Shown in pieces: positions 33,815 through 43,472 of a stretch of DNA of 64,000 nucleotides; position 1 is the stretch's first letter, and every line of letters starts with the position of its first letter. Both the position numbers and the translations under genes were made by a program. The stretch lies in contig NZ_CP023692.1 in assembly GCF_008704935.1 (NCBI RefSeq), forward strand, positions 620,001 through 684,000. The letters are read 5' to 3'. This stretch comes from Streptomyces vinaceus. Its GTDB lineage: Bacteria; Actinomycetota; Actinomycetes; Streptomycetales; Streptomycetaceae. The notes below the pieces were generated by a model, which saw nothing but the letters and a program-made list of their open reading frames with translations, ran no database searches and was not told the DNA's origin.

Positions 33815-35314
33815 TTACTCATCCTCATCTGATGACTCGGGCTGGACGGAAGGGCCGGTACCCGATCTCTTCTCACCGTTGAACGCCTCCCACATCAGGC
33901 CCGGCTGCCGGGCCGCGCCGGCCCTTCCGGGGGAGACGGTCGGGACAACGGGGGACTGGGGGGCCGTGCGGACGACCGGCGTCGGGACGGGCGACTCCCG
34001 GCGGCGCTGGGGCAGTCCGTTCGTGGTCTGCTTGACCTCGGCGGGCTCCCGTACGGCCGCCGGCCTCGGGGCCACCGTCGGCCTCGGACCGAGGGGAGCG
34101 CCCGTGCGCCTCGGCACGAACGGCTGGACCTTCTGGGGCTGTTGCTCGACGGTGGTGATCAGGCGTCGCGGTACGAGCACGACGGCCCGTACTCCTCCGT
34201 AGGCGGACAGACGCAGATCGACTTCGAGGCCGTTCTCGCGGGCCAGCCTGCTGACGACGGGCAGGCCGAGCTGGGTCGCCTCACCGAGGTCGGCCAGGTC
34301 CAGGGTGGATCCCCCCTGGGCCATCACGCGGTCGATGCGCCGGCGGACCTCTTCGGTGAGCCCGACCCCGCGGTCCTCGATCTCGATCGCGATGCCGGAC
34401 GGCACCTCGCTGGCGCTCACCTCGACCGGCGTGTGCGGCGGGGAGAAGGTCGTGGCGTTGTCGAGCAGTTCGGCGAGCAGGTGGATCAGGGGCTCGGCCC
34501 CCGGGCCGATGACGGCGACCTCCGTCACCGATTGGAGCTTCACGCGCGGATAGTCCACGATGCGTGACATGGCGCCCCGCAGGACGTCATAGAGCGGGAT
34601 CGCCTTCGACCACTGGCGGCCGGGCCGGGCGTCGCCCAGGACGGCGACGCTGGCCGCGAGGCGCCCGATGAGGGCGTTGCGGTGGTCGATGGCCTGCAGG
34701 CCGTGCGAGACGACGATGTCCGTACCGTGCAGGATCTGCATGTCACGCAGGTCCTTGGCGAGCTGGTGCACGATCGCCTGGACCCGGCGCGCGATCGCCA
34801 CCAGGGCCCGCTGGGAGGAGTCGCGCGTCTGCTCCTCGGCCTCCACCGCTTCCAGGAGCGTGCGGAGCGCGGCCCGGAGGGCTTCGGCGAATTCGCCGTC
34901 GAGGTGTTCCCCGAACCTGACGGCCTGCAGGATCTCCGTGGCGGGGTCGCCCTTCTGCATACGGGCGACGGCGGCGGGGAGCAGCTCCTCGGCGAGCCAC
35001 ACCACGGTGGCCCGCTGATCGGACAGCCGCCCGAACAGCGCCGCTTCACGGTGCGCGTAGTACTGCTGTACGTCGGCGGTCACCCGCGCGTGCCGGGACT
35101 GTTCCGCCGCGTGCGCCCGGCGCGCCGTCTCGGCCGAGGTGACGGCCGTCAGGACGACCGCGACGAGACCGCACCAGGCAACCGGTAGGCGTATGTGCGC
35201 GGGGACGAAGATCAGCGCTATGCCGCAGGCCCCGGCCAGCAGGCCGGGCGGGATGAGCCACGCCGGAGCCCATGCGCGTGGCAGGCCTCCAGGGGTTGAA
35301 CCGGTACGAACCAT
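33815..35314 (-). CDS. Conservon sensor histidine kinase-like protein (CvnA)
   Basis: About 499 residues. The N-terminus has two adjacent membrane helices (WAPAWLIPPGLLAGACGIAL and RLPVAWCGLVAVVLTAV). A long coiled-coil-like region follows. A nitrate-sensor/HATPase domain carries LLAELLDNATTFSPP (N-box) and IEIEDRGVGLTEEV (G1). No canonical phospho-histidine box is visible, as in other CvnA proteins. The tail is Pro/Arg-rich and disordered. ATG 35314 places the membrane helices at the start; an in-frame ATG at 35458 would add 48 residues that look non-coding. It is the first gene of the conservon and its promoter must lie in the long region upstream. Confidence 0.88.
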   Translation of the reverse strand: MVRTGSTPGGLPRAWAPAWLIPPGLLAGACGIALIFVPAHIRLPVAWCGLVAVVLTAVTSAETARRAHAAEQSRHARVTADVQQYYAHREAALFGRLSDQRATVVWLAEELLPAAVARMQKGDPATEILQAVRFGEHLDGEFAEALRAALRTLLEAVEAEEQTRDSSQRALVAIARRVQAIVHQLAKDLRDMQILHGTDIVVSHGLQAIDHRNALIGRLAASVAVLGDARPGRQWSKAIPLYDVLRGAMSRIVDYPRVKLQSVTEVAVIGPGAEPLIHLLAELLDNATTFSPPHTPVEVSASEVPSGIAIEIEDRGVGLTEEVRRRIDRVMAQGGSTLDLADLGEATQLGLPVVSRLARENGLEVDLRLSAYGGVRAVVLVPRRLITTVEQQPQKVQPFVPRRTGAPLGPRPTVAPRPAAVREPAEVKQTTNGLPQRRRESPVPTPVVRTAPQSPVVPTVSPGRAGAARQPGLMWEAFNGEKRSGTGPSVQPESSDEDE

Positions 35315-36044
35315 CGAGGGGTCCCTAAACAGTCTGGAATGAGTGGACTGGGGGTGGTGCGGTACGGCGGCGGGAGCCGTCGGGGCGTCGCCCGGCCGAG
35401 CGCGAGTGATGTCATGGGGTCCCCCGACGGGTCGGTTCGAGATCGCATCGGTGGTCATGCCTCCCTGCGGCCAGGCTCCCGTCCGCGTGCGGCACGGCAC
35501 TCGGTCACTCGCTGTGAGTGCAGTGCAACACGCAGGGGAGAATAGTCAGTTCGGGTACACCATGTGACCTGGCCGGAGCGGGAACCGCCGCGTTGTCCGA
35601 CCTGGAACCGCAATTGATCGATACTTGTCACGACGTACGCCGCAGACGCATGGAATCGACCACATCTGGCGGCCTGACGGCCGTGGCACCCCGCCCCGAG
35701 GCCCGCCGCCCCTCACTGTGGACCGTCCGCTTCCGGGTCCGCCGGTACGGGGCCGGCCCGGGCATGTGCTCTCGTCACCGGGCGGTCGCGCGTGACCGGC
35801 CGCACCGGCCGGACGGCGCGACGCGCTGCGCGACACCGGCGGGAGCCGGGCGGCAGCGGTCAACGACCGGCCCGCCCGCTCCCCCCGTTCGAGCGACGGC
35901 CGGGAACTGCCGTTGACGGGCCGTCCCCGTCGAGGGCTGCGGGCCGGGGCGGGGAAGCGTTGGTAACGTACCCGCGAGGGCACGGGGTGACGGCGAGCGC
36001 CGTCCGTCGACCGCGCACCGGACAGGAAGGCGCGCCACCGGAGC
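35315..36044. other. Long non-coding region between conservon and P450
   Basis: 730 bp without a convincing gene on either strand; open frames here have poor start context and no family likeness. It should contain the conservon promoter on the minus strand and the P450 promoter on the plus strand. A short perfect hairpin, CCGGCCG-CAC-CGGCCGG, lies at 35796-35812. Confidence 0.5.
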
Positions 36045-37223
36045 ATGACCGAGGACCCCCTGCGCGACCCGCACTTCTTCGCCGACCCCTACCCCACCTA
36101 CGAACGGCTGCGCCAGGACTGCCCGGTGCGGCGGATCCCCACCGGCTCCGGCGGACACCCCGCGTACCTGATCACCGGCCATCCCGAGGCCCGCGAGGCG
36201 TTCACCGACCCGCGCCTGTCCAAGGACACGGCCCGGTTCTTCGCCGGCCGGCCCTCGAACCGCGACCTGCACCCGGCGATCGCCCGCAACATGCTGGCGA
36301 GCGACCCGCCGGCACACACCCGCCACCGGCGGGTGGCGACGCCCCTGTTCACCACCGGACGCGTCCGGGAGCTGCGCCCGTTCATCACCCGGGTCGTCGA
36401 CGACCTCATGGCCGCGTGGCGACCGGGCTCGGAGGTCGACCTCGTGGCCGACCTGGCGGTACCCCTGCCGGTCACCGTCGTCTGCGAGCTGCTGGGGGTG
36501 CCGGAATCCGACCGCGCCGCGCTCGCCGGCTGGTCCCGCGACCTCTTCGACGCGACCGACACCGAGCGCGTCGACGCCGCCTCGCACCGGATCGGCGACC
36601 ACCTGACCCACCTCGTCGACACGGCACGTGCCGCCCCCGGCGAGGGCCCCTTGCACTCCCTCGTGCGCGACTGCGACGAGGGCGGTCTCGACCGCGACGA
36701 GACCGTCTCCCTGGCCGCCCTCCTCCTGATCGCCGGGCACGAGACCACCACCCACTTCATCGGCAACGCCGTCCTGGCCCTGCTCCGGCACCCGGAGGCC
36801 TTCGACCGCCTGCGCCGGGACCCGGACCTGGTCCCCGGCGCCCTGGACGAACTGCTGCGCTTCGACTCCCCCGTGAGCGTGGCCACCTTCCGCCACAGCA
36901 CGCAGGACCTGCGCGTCGGCGGGGTCGACATCCCGGCGGGCTTCCCGGTGCTCATCGCCCCCGGGGCCGCGAACCGCGACCCGGCGGCGTTCCCCGGCCC
37001 GGACCGCCTCGACCTCGACCGCGACGCCGGCGGCCACCTCTCCTTCGGCCACGGCATCCACCGCTGCCCGGGGGCGCCCCTGGCCCGCGCCGAGGCGGAA
37101 ATCGCCCTCCGCGCCCTGGTGACCCGCTTCCCGGACGTCCGCGCGGCCGTCCCCCCGGATTCCCTGACCTGGCGGCGGACCCGCCTCACCCGCGGCCTCG
37201 CCGCCCTCCCCCTGGCCCTGTGA
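36045..37223 (+). CDS. Cytochrome P450
   Basis: A 392-residue soluble class I P450 with every hallmark. The I-helix is LLIAGHETTTHFIGN (about 229-243), ExxR lies in ALDELLRFDSP (about 268), PAAFPGPDRLDLDRD precedes the heme loop, and the heme loop is LSFGHGIHRCPGAPLARAE (Cys near 340). It resembles actinobacterial secondary-metabolite P450s of the CYP105/107 type; the substrate is unknown. It stands alone, with no ferredoxin or biosynthetic enzyme beside it. AGGAAGG lies 13 bases upstream of the ATG, and GGAGC directly abuts it. Confidence 0.93.
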   Translation: MTEDPLRDPHFFADPYPTYERLRQDCPVRRIPTGSGGHPAYLITGHPEAREAFTDPRLSKDTARFFAGRPSNRDLHPAIARNMLASDPPAHTRHRRVATPLFTTGRVRELRPFITRVVDDLMAAWRPGSEVDLVADLAVPLPVTVVCELLGVPESDRAALAGWSRDLFDATDTERVDAASHRIGDHLTHLVDTARAAPGEGPLHSLVRDCDEGGLDRDETVSLAALLLIAGHETTTHFIGNAVLALLRHPEAFDRLRRDPDLVPGALDELLRFDSPVSVATFRHSTQDLRVGGVDIPAGFPVLIAPGAANRDPAAFPGPDRLDLDRDAGGHLSFGHGIHRCPGAPLARAEAEIALRALVTRFPDVRAAVPPDSLTWRRTRLTRGLAALPLAL

Positions 37224-37374
37224 CCGACGCCCCGTGACCCGCCCGCCGGCGCCGCCCGGACGCGGCGGCGCGGCTCCCGGTCGACACCCCGCGGTGATCG
37301 GGGCAGCATGGAATGGGCGGTACGGGCGATGCGCCCCGCCCTTCCTTCCCTCGACATCCGATGGGAGCACCCTC

Positions 37375-37947
37375 ATGTACCGACGCACCCGACGCGCCGT
37401 GGTCACGTCCCTGCTCGTCTCCTCGGTCGTATGCGGTGGCGCCGTCGTCCTCGCACCCGCCGCCGGCGCGGCCGTACCGGCCGCCAGCTGTACGGTGACG
37501 CCCGGGCCGAACGACACGTACGTCACGATCTCGGGCGAGGGGTTCACGGGACCGCGCAAGCTCAACGACGGCGAGTCCACCGTGGACCTGGCGATAGGCC
37601 CGGACGGCACGTTCCTCGTGAAGCGGTTCCAGAAGAACGTCGATTACACCGTCCTCGCGGTGAACGAGGACCAGAACTTCATCTTCGTGAACTGCAAGAA
37701 GGTGGGCACGGCGGCGACCCCGAAGCCGGAGAACCCGCAGAACACCGCCCCGGCCCAGCCCGGTTCCCGGCGCGACATCGCCCAGGGCCGCGCGGCCGGC
37801 AACCAGGCGGGCACCGCCGCGGCCGCCAAGAGCTGCACGACCAAGCCGGTAGCGGACAAGAGCGGCCAGCAGCACAGCGACGCCTACTGGCAGGCGTGGA
37901 CCCAGGCCGCCAACCGCTCCTTCAACAGGGCCTGCCACACCAACTGA
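37375..37947 (+). CDS. Secreted protein of unknown function
   Basis: 190 residues. A signal peptide (VVTSLLVSSVVCGGAVVLAP, likely cut near AGA, residue 32) is followed by a beta-rich segment, SCTVTPGPNDTYVTISGEGF, that resembles a small immunoglobulin-like or cell-surface fold. A Pro/Ala-rich linker comes next. The C-terminus, with HSDAYWQAWTQAANRSFNRA ending CHTN, is helical. Four cysteines in the mature part could form two disulfides. No enzyme motif is visible. GGGAG lies nine bases before the ATG. A strong hairpin follows the gene, so it is monocistronic. Confidence 0.8.
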   Translation: MYRRTRRAVVTSLLVSSVVCGGAVVLAPAAGAAVPAASCTVTPGPNDTYVTISGEGFTGPRKLNDGESTVDLAIGPDGTFLVKRFQKNVDYTVLAVNEDQNFIFVNCKKVGTAATPKPENPQNTAPAQPGSRRDIAQGRAAGNQAGTAAAAKSCTTKPVADKSGQQHSDAYWQAWTQAANRSFNRACHTN

Positions 37948-37966
37948 GCACCCAGCACCCCCAACC

Positions 37967-38020
37967 GACCGGCGCCCCGCCGGCGAGCGGTACGGCACCG
38001 CTCGCCGGAGGGCGCCGGTC
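37967..38020 (+). terminator. Long hairpin terminator after secreted protein gene
   Basis: The outer 11-bp stem (37967-37977 with 38010-38020) encloses a 12-bp inner stem (37980-37991 with 37997-38008) and a 5-base loop, with a two-against-one-base internal bulge. It begins 19 bases after the stop codon. Confidence 0.88.
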
Positions 38021-38112
38021 CGTCTGTGCATGCACCGAGGTCACGACATGTGGTTTCCTGTTCCCCGTCTCGCACCGTGACGGGACAACCACGTAACGTA
38101 AGGGGATGTGTC

Positions 38113-38652
38113 GTGAGCGTTCTGGACATCAAGCTGGAGCGGGCGTTCGACGTCTTCGACTCGGACCGCGACGGGCGGCTCCAGAAGTCGGACGTCATCG
38201 GTCTCTCGGACAGGCTCGCCGAGTCGCGCGGTTACGCCCCGGACGCCGTGGACGCGCTCCGGAACTCGCTCGCGGACCTGTGGGACACGGTCTTCCACCA
38301 GATGGACAAGAACGACGACGGAGCGGTCGACCGGCAGGAGTTCAGGGCGGCGTTCCGGGCGCGGATCGTCACGGACCAGAACCGCATCTGGGAGCGGATC
38401 AGGAACATGAGCAACGCCTGGACGGAGCTCGGTGACCGCGACGGCGACGGCATGCTCAGCCGCGAGGAGTACACCGACCTGCTCCACGGCATGTTCCGCC
38501 TGCCGCGGGAGACCTTCGACGAGGCGTTCAACCAGCTGGACCTCGACGGCGACGGGCAGTTGAGCCGCGACGAGATCAGCTCCGCCATGAAGGAGTACTA
38601 CACGAGCGAGAACTACGCGGCGCGCGGGAACCAGTTCTTCGGCCGCCTCTGA
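38113..38652 (+). CDS. Four-EF-hand calcium-binding protein
   Basis: A 179-residue calmodulin-like protein. Four canonical loops are visible: DSDRDGRLQKSD (about 14), DKNDDGAVDRQE (about 67), DRDGDGMLSREE (about 112) and DLDGDGQLSRDE (about 146), each with Asp/Asn at positions 1, 3 and 5, Gly at 6 and Glu (Asp in the first) at 12. There is no signal peptide or membrane helix, so it is a cytosolic calcium buffer or sensor; such CalD/calerythrin-like proteins are common in Streptomyces. The start is GTG 38113, with AAGGGGA seven bases upstream; an ATG at 38106 is out of frame. The gene is bracketed by terminators on both sides. Confidence 0.93.
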   Translation: MSVLDIKLERAFDVFDSDRDGRLQKSDVIGLSDRLAESRGYAPDAVDALRNSLADLWDTVFHQMDKNDDGAVDRQEFRAAFRARIVTDQNRIWERIRNMSNAWTELGDRDGDGMLSREEYTDLLHGMFRLPRETFDEAFNQLDLDGDGQLSRDEISSAMKEYYTSENYAARGNQFFGRL

Positions 38653-38659
38653 GCGGCGC

Positions 38660-38697
38660 CGGGGCACGGGGAGGCAACCCCGCACCCCCGTGCCCCG
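38660..38697 (+). terminator. Hairpin terminator after EF-hand gene
   Basis: A perfect 12-bp stem (38660-38671 with 38686-38697) and a 14-base loop begin seven bases after the EF-hand stop codon. Confidence 0.85.
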
Positions 38698-38824
38698 CCC
38701 GCTCGCCCGTGCGTCCGCTCCCCCGCCGTGCCGCTTCTCGGAGCGGACCCGGCCGCCCACCGAACCGAATCGATGTGTCTCGCGTCCCCGCTCGCCGACC
38801 CGAGACGTACCTGGAGGACCCCTG

Positions 38825-40423
38825 ATGGTCAATGCCGCACTGCCGGTGATCGTTCTCTCCGACCCCGACCCGCTCCGCCGGCACGAGACGGCGGGGCTGG
38901 TACAGGGCTGGTACCGGACCTCGTTCCGTGTGCTGCAGGTCGGAGGGCCGGCAGAAGTGGTCCGGGCGCTGACGGCGCTGGCCGACCGGAAGGTACCGGT
39001 CGCCGCCGTCCTCGCGGACGAGGCCCCCGACCCCGGTGCCGCGTATCCCGGCGTGCGCTGGCTGCCGCTGACCGCGCACTCCGGCGCCGTGCCCGGCTCC
39101 CGCACCGAAGGGGCACCGGGCGGCGAGAGCCCGGCCGAGCGCCTCCGGGGCGCGCTCGACGACTCCCTCTGCACGTGGAGCGCCGACTGCCAGGGCGGCC
39201 TGCCCACCGCCGAGGTGCGCGGCAGCCGCTTCTCCCCGGCGGCGTACGCGGTACGGGACTTCCTCGGGCGCAGCGGCGTCCTCTTCCGGTGGCTGCCCGA
39301 AGAGGACGTGCGCGAGGCCCCGGTGACCGTCCGGCTCGGCGACGGAACCGAGTTGGTGGATCCCTCGATCAGCGCGCTGGCCGAGCGGCTCGGGCTCATC
39401 AGGCCGGCCGAGCAGGACCACTACGACGTCGCGGTGATCGGCGGTGGTCCCGGCGGCCTGTCCGCGGCGGTGTACGCCGCCGCCGAGGGCATGAGCGTGG
39501 TGGTGATCGAGGACGACGCGCCCGGCGGGCAGGCGGGGACGACGTCGCGGATCGAGAACTACCTCGGGTTCCCCGTCGGGCTCACCGGCGGCGACCTGGC
39601 CCAGCGCGCCTTGCAGCAGGCGCAGCGGGCCCGTGTCGAGTGGCAGCCGACCCGGGTGGCCAGCAGGGTGACCCCGACCGGCACGGGCGCTCACGCCATC
39701 GATTTCGTCAAGGCCGGCACCGACGAGTCGGCCTCGGTGACCGCGGCCGCCGTGGTGGTGGCCACCGGCGTGGACTGGAACCGCCTGACGGCCCCCGGTG
39801 TCGACCGTCTCCTCAACTCCGGGGTGTACTACGGGTCGTGCCTGTCCGACGCGCCCGCGACCGTCGGAGAGGACGTGTACATGGTGGGGGCGGGCAACTC
39901 CGCCGGCCAGGCCGCCCTCTACTTCGCGCGGTACGCCCGGTCCGTCACCCTGCTCGTCCGCGGCGCCGGCCTCGGCGCTTCCATGTCGAACTACCTGGTA
40001 CAGCGGATCGAGCGGACCCCGGGACTGAAGGTCCTGCTGGGCACCGAAGTGACCGAGTGCCTCGGCGAGTCGACGCTCACCGGACTCAAGCTGCGGGGCC
40101 CCGGGGGCGAGGAGCGCACCGTCGCCGCGCAGTGCCTGTACGTCCTGATCGGCGGCCGCCCGTCGACGGCGTGGCTCGGCGGCACGCTGAAGCTGGACGA
40201 CCGCGGGTACGTGCTGACCGGCAGCGGCGGCGCCGCCCCGGACGCGCTGCCCATGGAGACCAGCCTGCCCGGCGTGTTCGCCGTGGGCGACGTACGCTCC
40301 GGTTCCGTCAAGCGGGTCGGCGCCGCGGTGGGCGAAGGTGCCGCGGTGGCCCAGTCGTTGGTCGAGTACCGGCGCCGGCACCCGGAGCGGTTCCAGGACG
40401 CACGCGTGTCCTGCGGCTTCTAG
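38825..40423 (+). CDS. Degenerate receiver fused to TrxR-like flavoprotein
   Basis: 532 residues, a paralogue of the receiver/TrxR-like protein at 6283. The N-terminal 100 residues keep only traces of a receiver: LSDPDPLRRHE (acidic pocket), VLADEAPD (Asp position) and LPLTAHS (Thr), but the lysine and much of the fold are missing. The flavoprotein half is complete: VAVIGGGPGGLSAAVYAAAEG (FAD), GGQAGTTSRIENYLGFP, MVGAGNSAGQAALYFARYA (NAD(P)) and FAVGDVRSGSVKRVGAAVGEG. As in the paralogue, no CxxC redox pair is present (NSGVYYGSC). No kinase gene lies beside it, so it may be regulated differently or be constitutive. GGAGGA precedes the ATG by about seven bases. Confidence 0.88.
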   Translation: MVNAALPVIVLSDPDPLRRHETAGLVQGWYRTSFRVLQVGGPAEVVRALTALADRKVPVAAVLADEAPDPGAAYPGVRWLPLTAHSGAVPGSRTEGAPGGESPAERLRGALDDSLCTWSADCQGGLPTAEVRGSRFSPAAYAVRDFLGRSGVLFRWLPEEDVREAPVTVRLGDGTELVDPSISALAERLGLIRPAEQDHYDVAVIGGGPGGLSAAVYAAAEGMSVVVIEDDAPGGQAGTTSRIENYLGFPVGLTGGDLAQRALQQAQRARVEWQPTRVASRVTPTGTGAHAIDFVKAGTDESASVTAAAVVVATGVDWNRLTAPGVDRLLNSGVYYGSCLSDAPATVGEDVYMVGAGNSAGQAALYFARYARSVTLLVRGAGLGASMSNYLVQRIERTPGLKVLLGTEVTECLGESTLTGLKLRGPGGEERTVAAQCLYVLIGGRPSTAWLGGTLKLDDRGYVLTGSGGAAPDALPMETSLPGVFAVGDVRSGSVKRVGAAVGEGAAVAQSLVEYRRRHPERFQDARVSCGF

Positions 40424-40453
40424 ACCCGCACCCGCACGCCCGGCTCGTCCGCC

Positions 40454-40489
40454 ACCGCCCCGGGTGGGCTCCGGCCCACCCGGGGCGGT
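40454..40489. terminator. Strong bidirectional hairpin terminator
   Basis: A perfect 16-bp stem (40454-40469 with 40474-40489) closed by a TCCG tetraloop lies between the convergent ends of the flavoprotein (40423) and the alcohol dehydrogenase (40493). Confidence 0.92.
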
Positions 40490-40492
40490 CGC

Positions 40493-41533
40493 TCAGATGG
40501 TGGCGGTGTCGATGACGAAGCGGTAGCGGACGTCGCTGGCGAGGACCCGCTCGTAGGCCTCGTTGATCTGGTCCGCCCGGATCAGTTCGATCTCCGCCGC
40601 CACCCCGTGCTCGGCGCAGAAGTCCAGCATCTCCTGGGTCTCGGCGATGCCGCCGATGCCCGAACTGCTCATGCTGCGCCGGTTGCCGAACAGCGACTGG
40701 AGTTCGATCGCCACCGTCTCCTCCGGGAGGCCGAGGTTGACCATGGCCCCGTCCGTGCGCAGCAGCGAGAAGTACGCTCCGAAGTCGAGCGGCGCGGAGA
40801 CGGTGTTGAGGATGAGGTCGAGGCTTCCGGCGAGGTCCGTGAACGTGGCCGGATCGCTGGTGGCGTGGTAGCGGTCGGCGCCCAGCCGCATGCCGTCGTC
40901 CTTCTTGCGCAGGCTCTGGGAGAGCACGGTGACCTCGGCACCCAGGGCGTGGGCGATCTTCACGCCCATGTGGCCGAGGCCGCCGAGGCCGACGACGGCT
41001 ACCGACGTGCCGGGGCCGGCGTTCCAGTGCCGCAGCGGCGAGTAGGTGGTGATGCCCGCGCAGAGCAGCGGGGCGGCGGCGTCCAGCGGCAGCGCCTCGG
41101 GGACGCGGACCACGTAGTTCTCGTCGACGACGACCTTCTGCGAGTAACCGCCGTACGTGGGGAGGCCGTCCTTGCCGACGGCGCTGTACGTCCAGACCGG
41201 CCCGTCGGTGCAGTACTGCTCCAGACCTGCCCGGCAGTTCACGCACACGCGGCAGGAGTCGACCATGCAGCCGATGCCGACCCGGTCACCGACCGCGTAC
41301 TTCGTCACGCCGGAACCGGTTTCGGCCACGACGCCCGCGATCTCGTGCCCGGGCACCATCGGGAAGATCGCCTTGCCCCAGCCCTCGCGGACCTGGTGGA
41401 TGTCGGAGTGGCAGATGCCGACGAAGGCGATGTCGATCAGTACGTCGTTCTCGCCGACGGCGCGGCGATCGACGGTCGTGCGCTCCAGCGGGGCCTTGGC
41501 GGCGGGTGCGGCATAAGCGGCAACGGTGGTCAT
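40493..41533 (-). CDS. Zinc-dependent NAD(P) alcohol dehydrogenase
   Basis: A 346-residue medium-chain dehydrogenase of the YahK/AdhC group. Catalytic zinc ligands are in GICHSDIHQ and PGHEIAG. The structural zinc is bound by the cysteines of [12 protein letters not shown] and EQYC. The cofactor fold shows [15 protein letters not shown], followed by [11 protein letters not shown], whose basic residues suggest NADPH preference. It should reduce aldehydes or oxidise alcohols. ATG 41533 follows GGAAGGGG. It is transcribed toward the strong terminator shared with the flavoprotein and is probably monocistronic, as the MFS gene upstream ends 149 bp away. Confidence 0.92.
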   Translation of the reverse strand: MTTVAAYAAPAAKAPLERTTVDRRAVGENDVLIDIAFVGICHSDIHQVREGWGKAIFPMVPGHEIAGVVAETGSGVTKYAVGDRVGIGCMVDSCRVCVNCRAGLEQYCTDGPVWTYSAVGKDGLPTYGGYSQKVVVDENYVVRVPEALPLDAAAPLLCAGITTYSPLRHWNAGPGTSVAVVGLGGLGHMGVKIAHALGAEVTVLSQSLRKKDDGMRLGADRYHATSDPATFTDLAGSLDLILNTVSAPLDFGAYFSLLRTDGAMVNLGLPEETVAIELQSLFGNRRSMSSSGIGGIAETQEMLDFCAEHGVAAEIELIRADQINEAYERVLASDVRYRFVIDTATI

Positions 41534-41682
41534 GGGCGTGCATCCCCTTCCCAGGGCTCTCCAGGGTCTGATCCAGGGTGTGGTCCAGGGCGATCCGCCC
41601 TCCTCCTCATTGTCGGCGCCCGGCCCGTCGATGTCGTCCGCACGGCCACCGCGGCGCATCCCGCCGCGGGCGTTCCCGCAGT

Positions 41683-43089
41683 TCAGACCCCACCCAGGCC
41701 GGGGGCGGGGGCCTGCGGCGGGTGGCGGGGAAGGAGTGCGGCGGCGGTGAGGCCGATGAGCCCCACCGCCGCCAAGGTGATCATGGCGGCGGCGTAGGCG
41801 TGGCTGGTGAGGCCGGCGACGAGGATGGTGCCGGCGACCGCGGTGCCCAGGGAGGAGCCGAGGTTGGAGACGCTGCGGGAGAGGCCGGAGATCTCGCCCT
41901 GCTGGTCCTCGGTGAAGCTGGACTGGACGATGTTGACGGAGGGGGTCAGCATGACGCCGAGGCCGAGGCCGATGAGGAGCAGTCCCGGTGCGAACGCCCA
42001 GGGGCTGGGCGAGCCGCCGACCACGAGCACGAGCACGACGATGCCGGCGATGGTGGTGACGAACCCCGTGATGATGAGGGTGCGTTGGGCTCGGCGCTTG
42101 GCGAGGCGTTCGGCCGCGAGGGAGGAGACGAGGATTCCGAGGGTGGCCGCGGTGAAGATCACGCCGGTCTGGATCGCGTCGTACCCGCGGACGACCTGGA
42201 GGTAGGAGGCGACGGTGAAGGACACTCCCATCAGGAGCAGCCACTGGGCGTTCTGGGTCACGAGCCCGAGGTTGGAGGTGCGGCTGCGGAACAGGCTGGT
42301 GGACAGCAGCGCCTCCTTGCCGGCCCGTTCCCTGGCGCGGACCCATGCGAAGAAGCCGGTCAGGAAGAGCGCACCGAGGACGAGCAGGGCCAGCATGAGC
42401 CAGAGGTTGTCGTCGGCGGCGAGGATGCCGGTGACGACGAGGATGAGCCCGGCGGCGGACAGCAGGGTGCCCACGGTGTCGAAGGGGCGGCTCGGGTCGG
42501 GCGGCAGGGGGTCCTCGATGCGCCGGCTGAGGAAGACGATCACGACGATGACCAGGGCCTGGAAGACGAACGCGGCGCGCCAGCTGAGGGCCGAGGTGAT
42601 GAGCCCGCCGATCAGCGGGCCGGCCGCGGCTCCGATTCCTCCGAGCGCCATGATCGTCCCGAACGCGCGGGCGCGTGAGGCCGTGTCGGTGAAGAGCAGC
42701 GTCGTGAGGATGTAGACGGGCGGGATGAGCAGGGCGGTGCCGACGCCTTCGAGGATCGAGTTGCCGAGGATGAGAACGCCCAGGCCCGGGGCCACGGCGC
42801 TCAGCAGCGCGCCGACGCCGTACACGACGAGGCCGGCGAGCAGGCACCGCTTGCGGCCGTAGCGGTCGGTCAGCTTGCCGCCGGGGATCATCAGCGCGGC
42901 CATCACCAGCAGGAAGATGGTGATCGCGACCTGAACGCCCTGCACCGTGGTGTCGAGGTCCTCGCTGATGTCATTGATCATCACGTTCATGTTGGAGCCG
43001 GCGAAGCTGCAGATGAACTGGGCGAGGGCCAGCGGCGCGATGACCCGGCGCAGACCGCCGGGCGCCCGCGCGGGGGTCGCGTCACTCAC
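41683..43089 (-). CDS. MFS drug exporter, DHA2 type
   Basis: 468 residues with about 14 membrane helices. The loop [17 protein letters not shown] is the MFS signature between helices 2 and 3. [22 protein letters not shown] resembles motif C of drug:proton antiporters. [21 protein letters not shown] is the late-loop signature. It likely exports toxic hydrophobic compounds. Translation starts at GTG 43089 with no good ribosome site of its own. A 28-codon ORF with a strong site ends eight bases inside the gene, so expression is probably by translational coupling. No regulator gene is adjacent. Confidence 0.9.
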   Translation of the reverse strand: MSDATPARAPGGLRRVIAPLALAQFICSFAGSNMNVMINDISEDLDTTVQGVQVAITIFLLVMAALMIPGGKLTDRYGRKRCLLAGLVVYGVGALLSAVAPGLGVLILGNSILEGVGTALLIPPVYILTTLLFTDTASRARAFGTIMALGGIGAAAGPLIGGLITSALSWRAAFVFQALVIVVIVFLSRRIEDPLPPDPSRPFDTVGTLLSAAGLILVVTGILAADDNLWLMLALLVLGALFLTGFFAWVRARERAGKEALLSTSLFRSRTSNLGLVTQNAQWLLLMGVSFTVASYLQVVRGYDAIQTGVIFTAATLGILVSSLAAERLAKRRAQRTLIITGFVTTIAGIVVLVLVVGGSPSPWAFAPGLLLIGLGLGVMLTPSVNIVQSSFTEDQQGEISGLSRSVSNLGSSLGTAVAGTILVAGLTSHAYAAAMITLAAVGLIGLTAAALLPRHPPQAPAPGLGGV

Positions 43090-43168
43090 CGGCGCCGCCG
43101 CGTGCGCGCGGGGATCGCCGGAGGTCTCCGGCCATCCCGTGACCGGTGATCGCCGGGTGGGCGCTCAT
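43082..43168 (-). CDS. Small upstream ORF overlapping MFS start
   Basis: A 28-residue ORF starting MSAHPAITGHGMAGDL and ending in an Arg/Gly-rich tail. Its ATG is preceded by GAGGGGAG at good spacing, better than anything before the MFS GTG. Its stop lies inside the first codons of the exporter, so ribosomes finishing it could restart on the exporter. It may be a leader peptide or only a misassigned coupling ORF. No family is recognised. Confidence 0.4.
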   Translation of the reverse strand: MSAHPAITGHGMAGDLRRSPRARGGAGE

Positions 43169-43472
43169 GGGAATCTCCCCTCGTCCGTTGCAGCCGTGGC
43201 AGTGTCCGACGTCTGGACGGGAGCATCGAGATGGGACTCGGACTGCGTCCCGCACCAGGACGCGGCTCGTCATGCCCTCAGGCGCATTGTGCCGCGCGAG
43301 GTCCGGCGCGGTCGGACGGCGCGCGGGAGCGCCGGGGTGACGGCGGGCCCGGGTTCCCCCGCGGCAGGCGTCTGGAGGGCGATCTTGCCGGGTCGAGCAG
43401 AGAATGACCACGTGGGCCGTCGTCACGCGATGCGGCACCGTGCCCGGACCGGGACCGGAGAAGGGGTGAGGG
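43169..43472. other. Divergent promoter region, MFS unit and PPK2
   Basis: About 300 bp with no gene seen. It must hold the promoter of the uORF/MFS unit on the minus strand and of the PPK2 gene on the plus strand. No strong dyad was found. Confidence 0.5.

Noticed and set aside
35518..35916. 132-codon ORF in the conservon upstream region
   Set aside because: Composition is Pro/Arg-rich with poor start context and no resemblance to any family; treated as non-coding.
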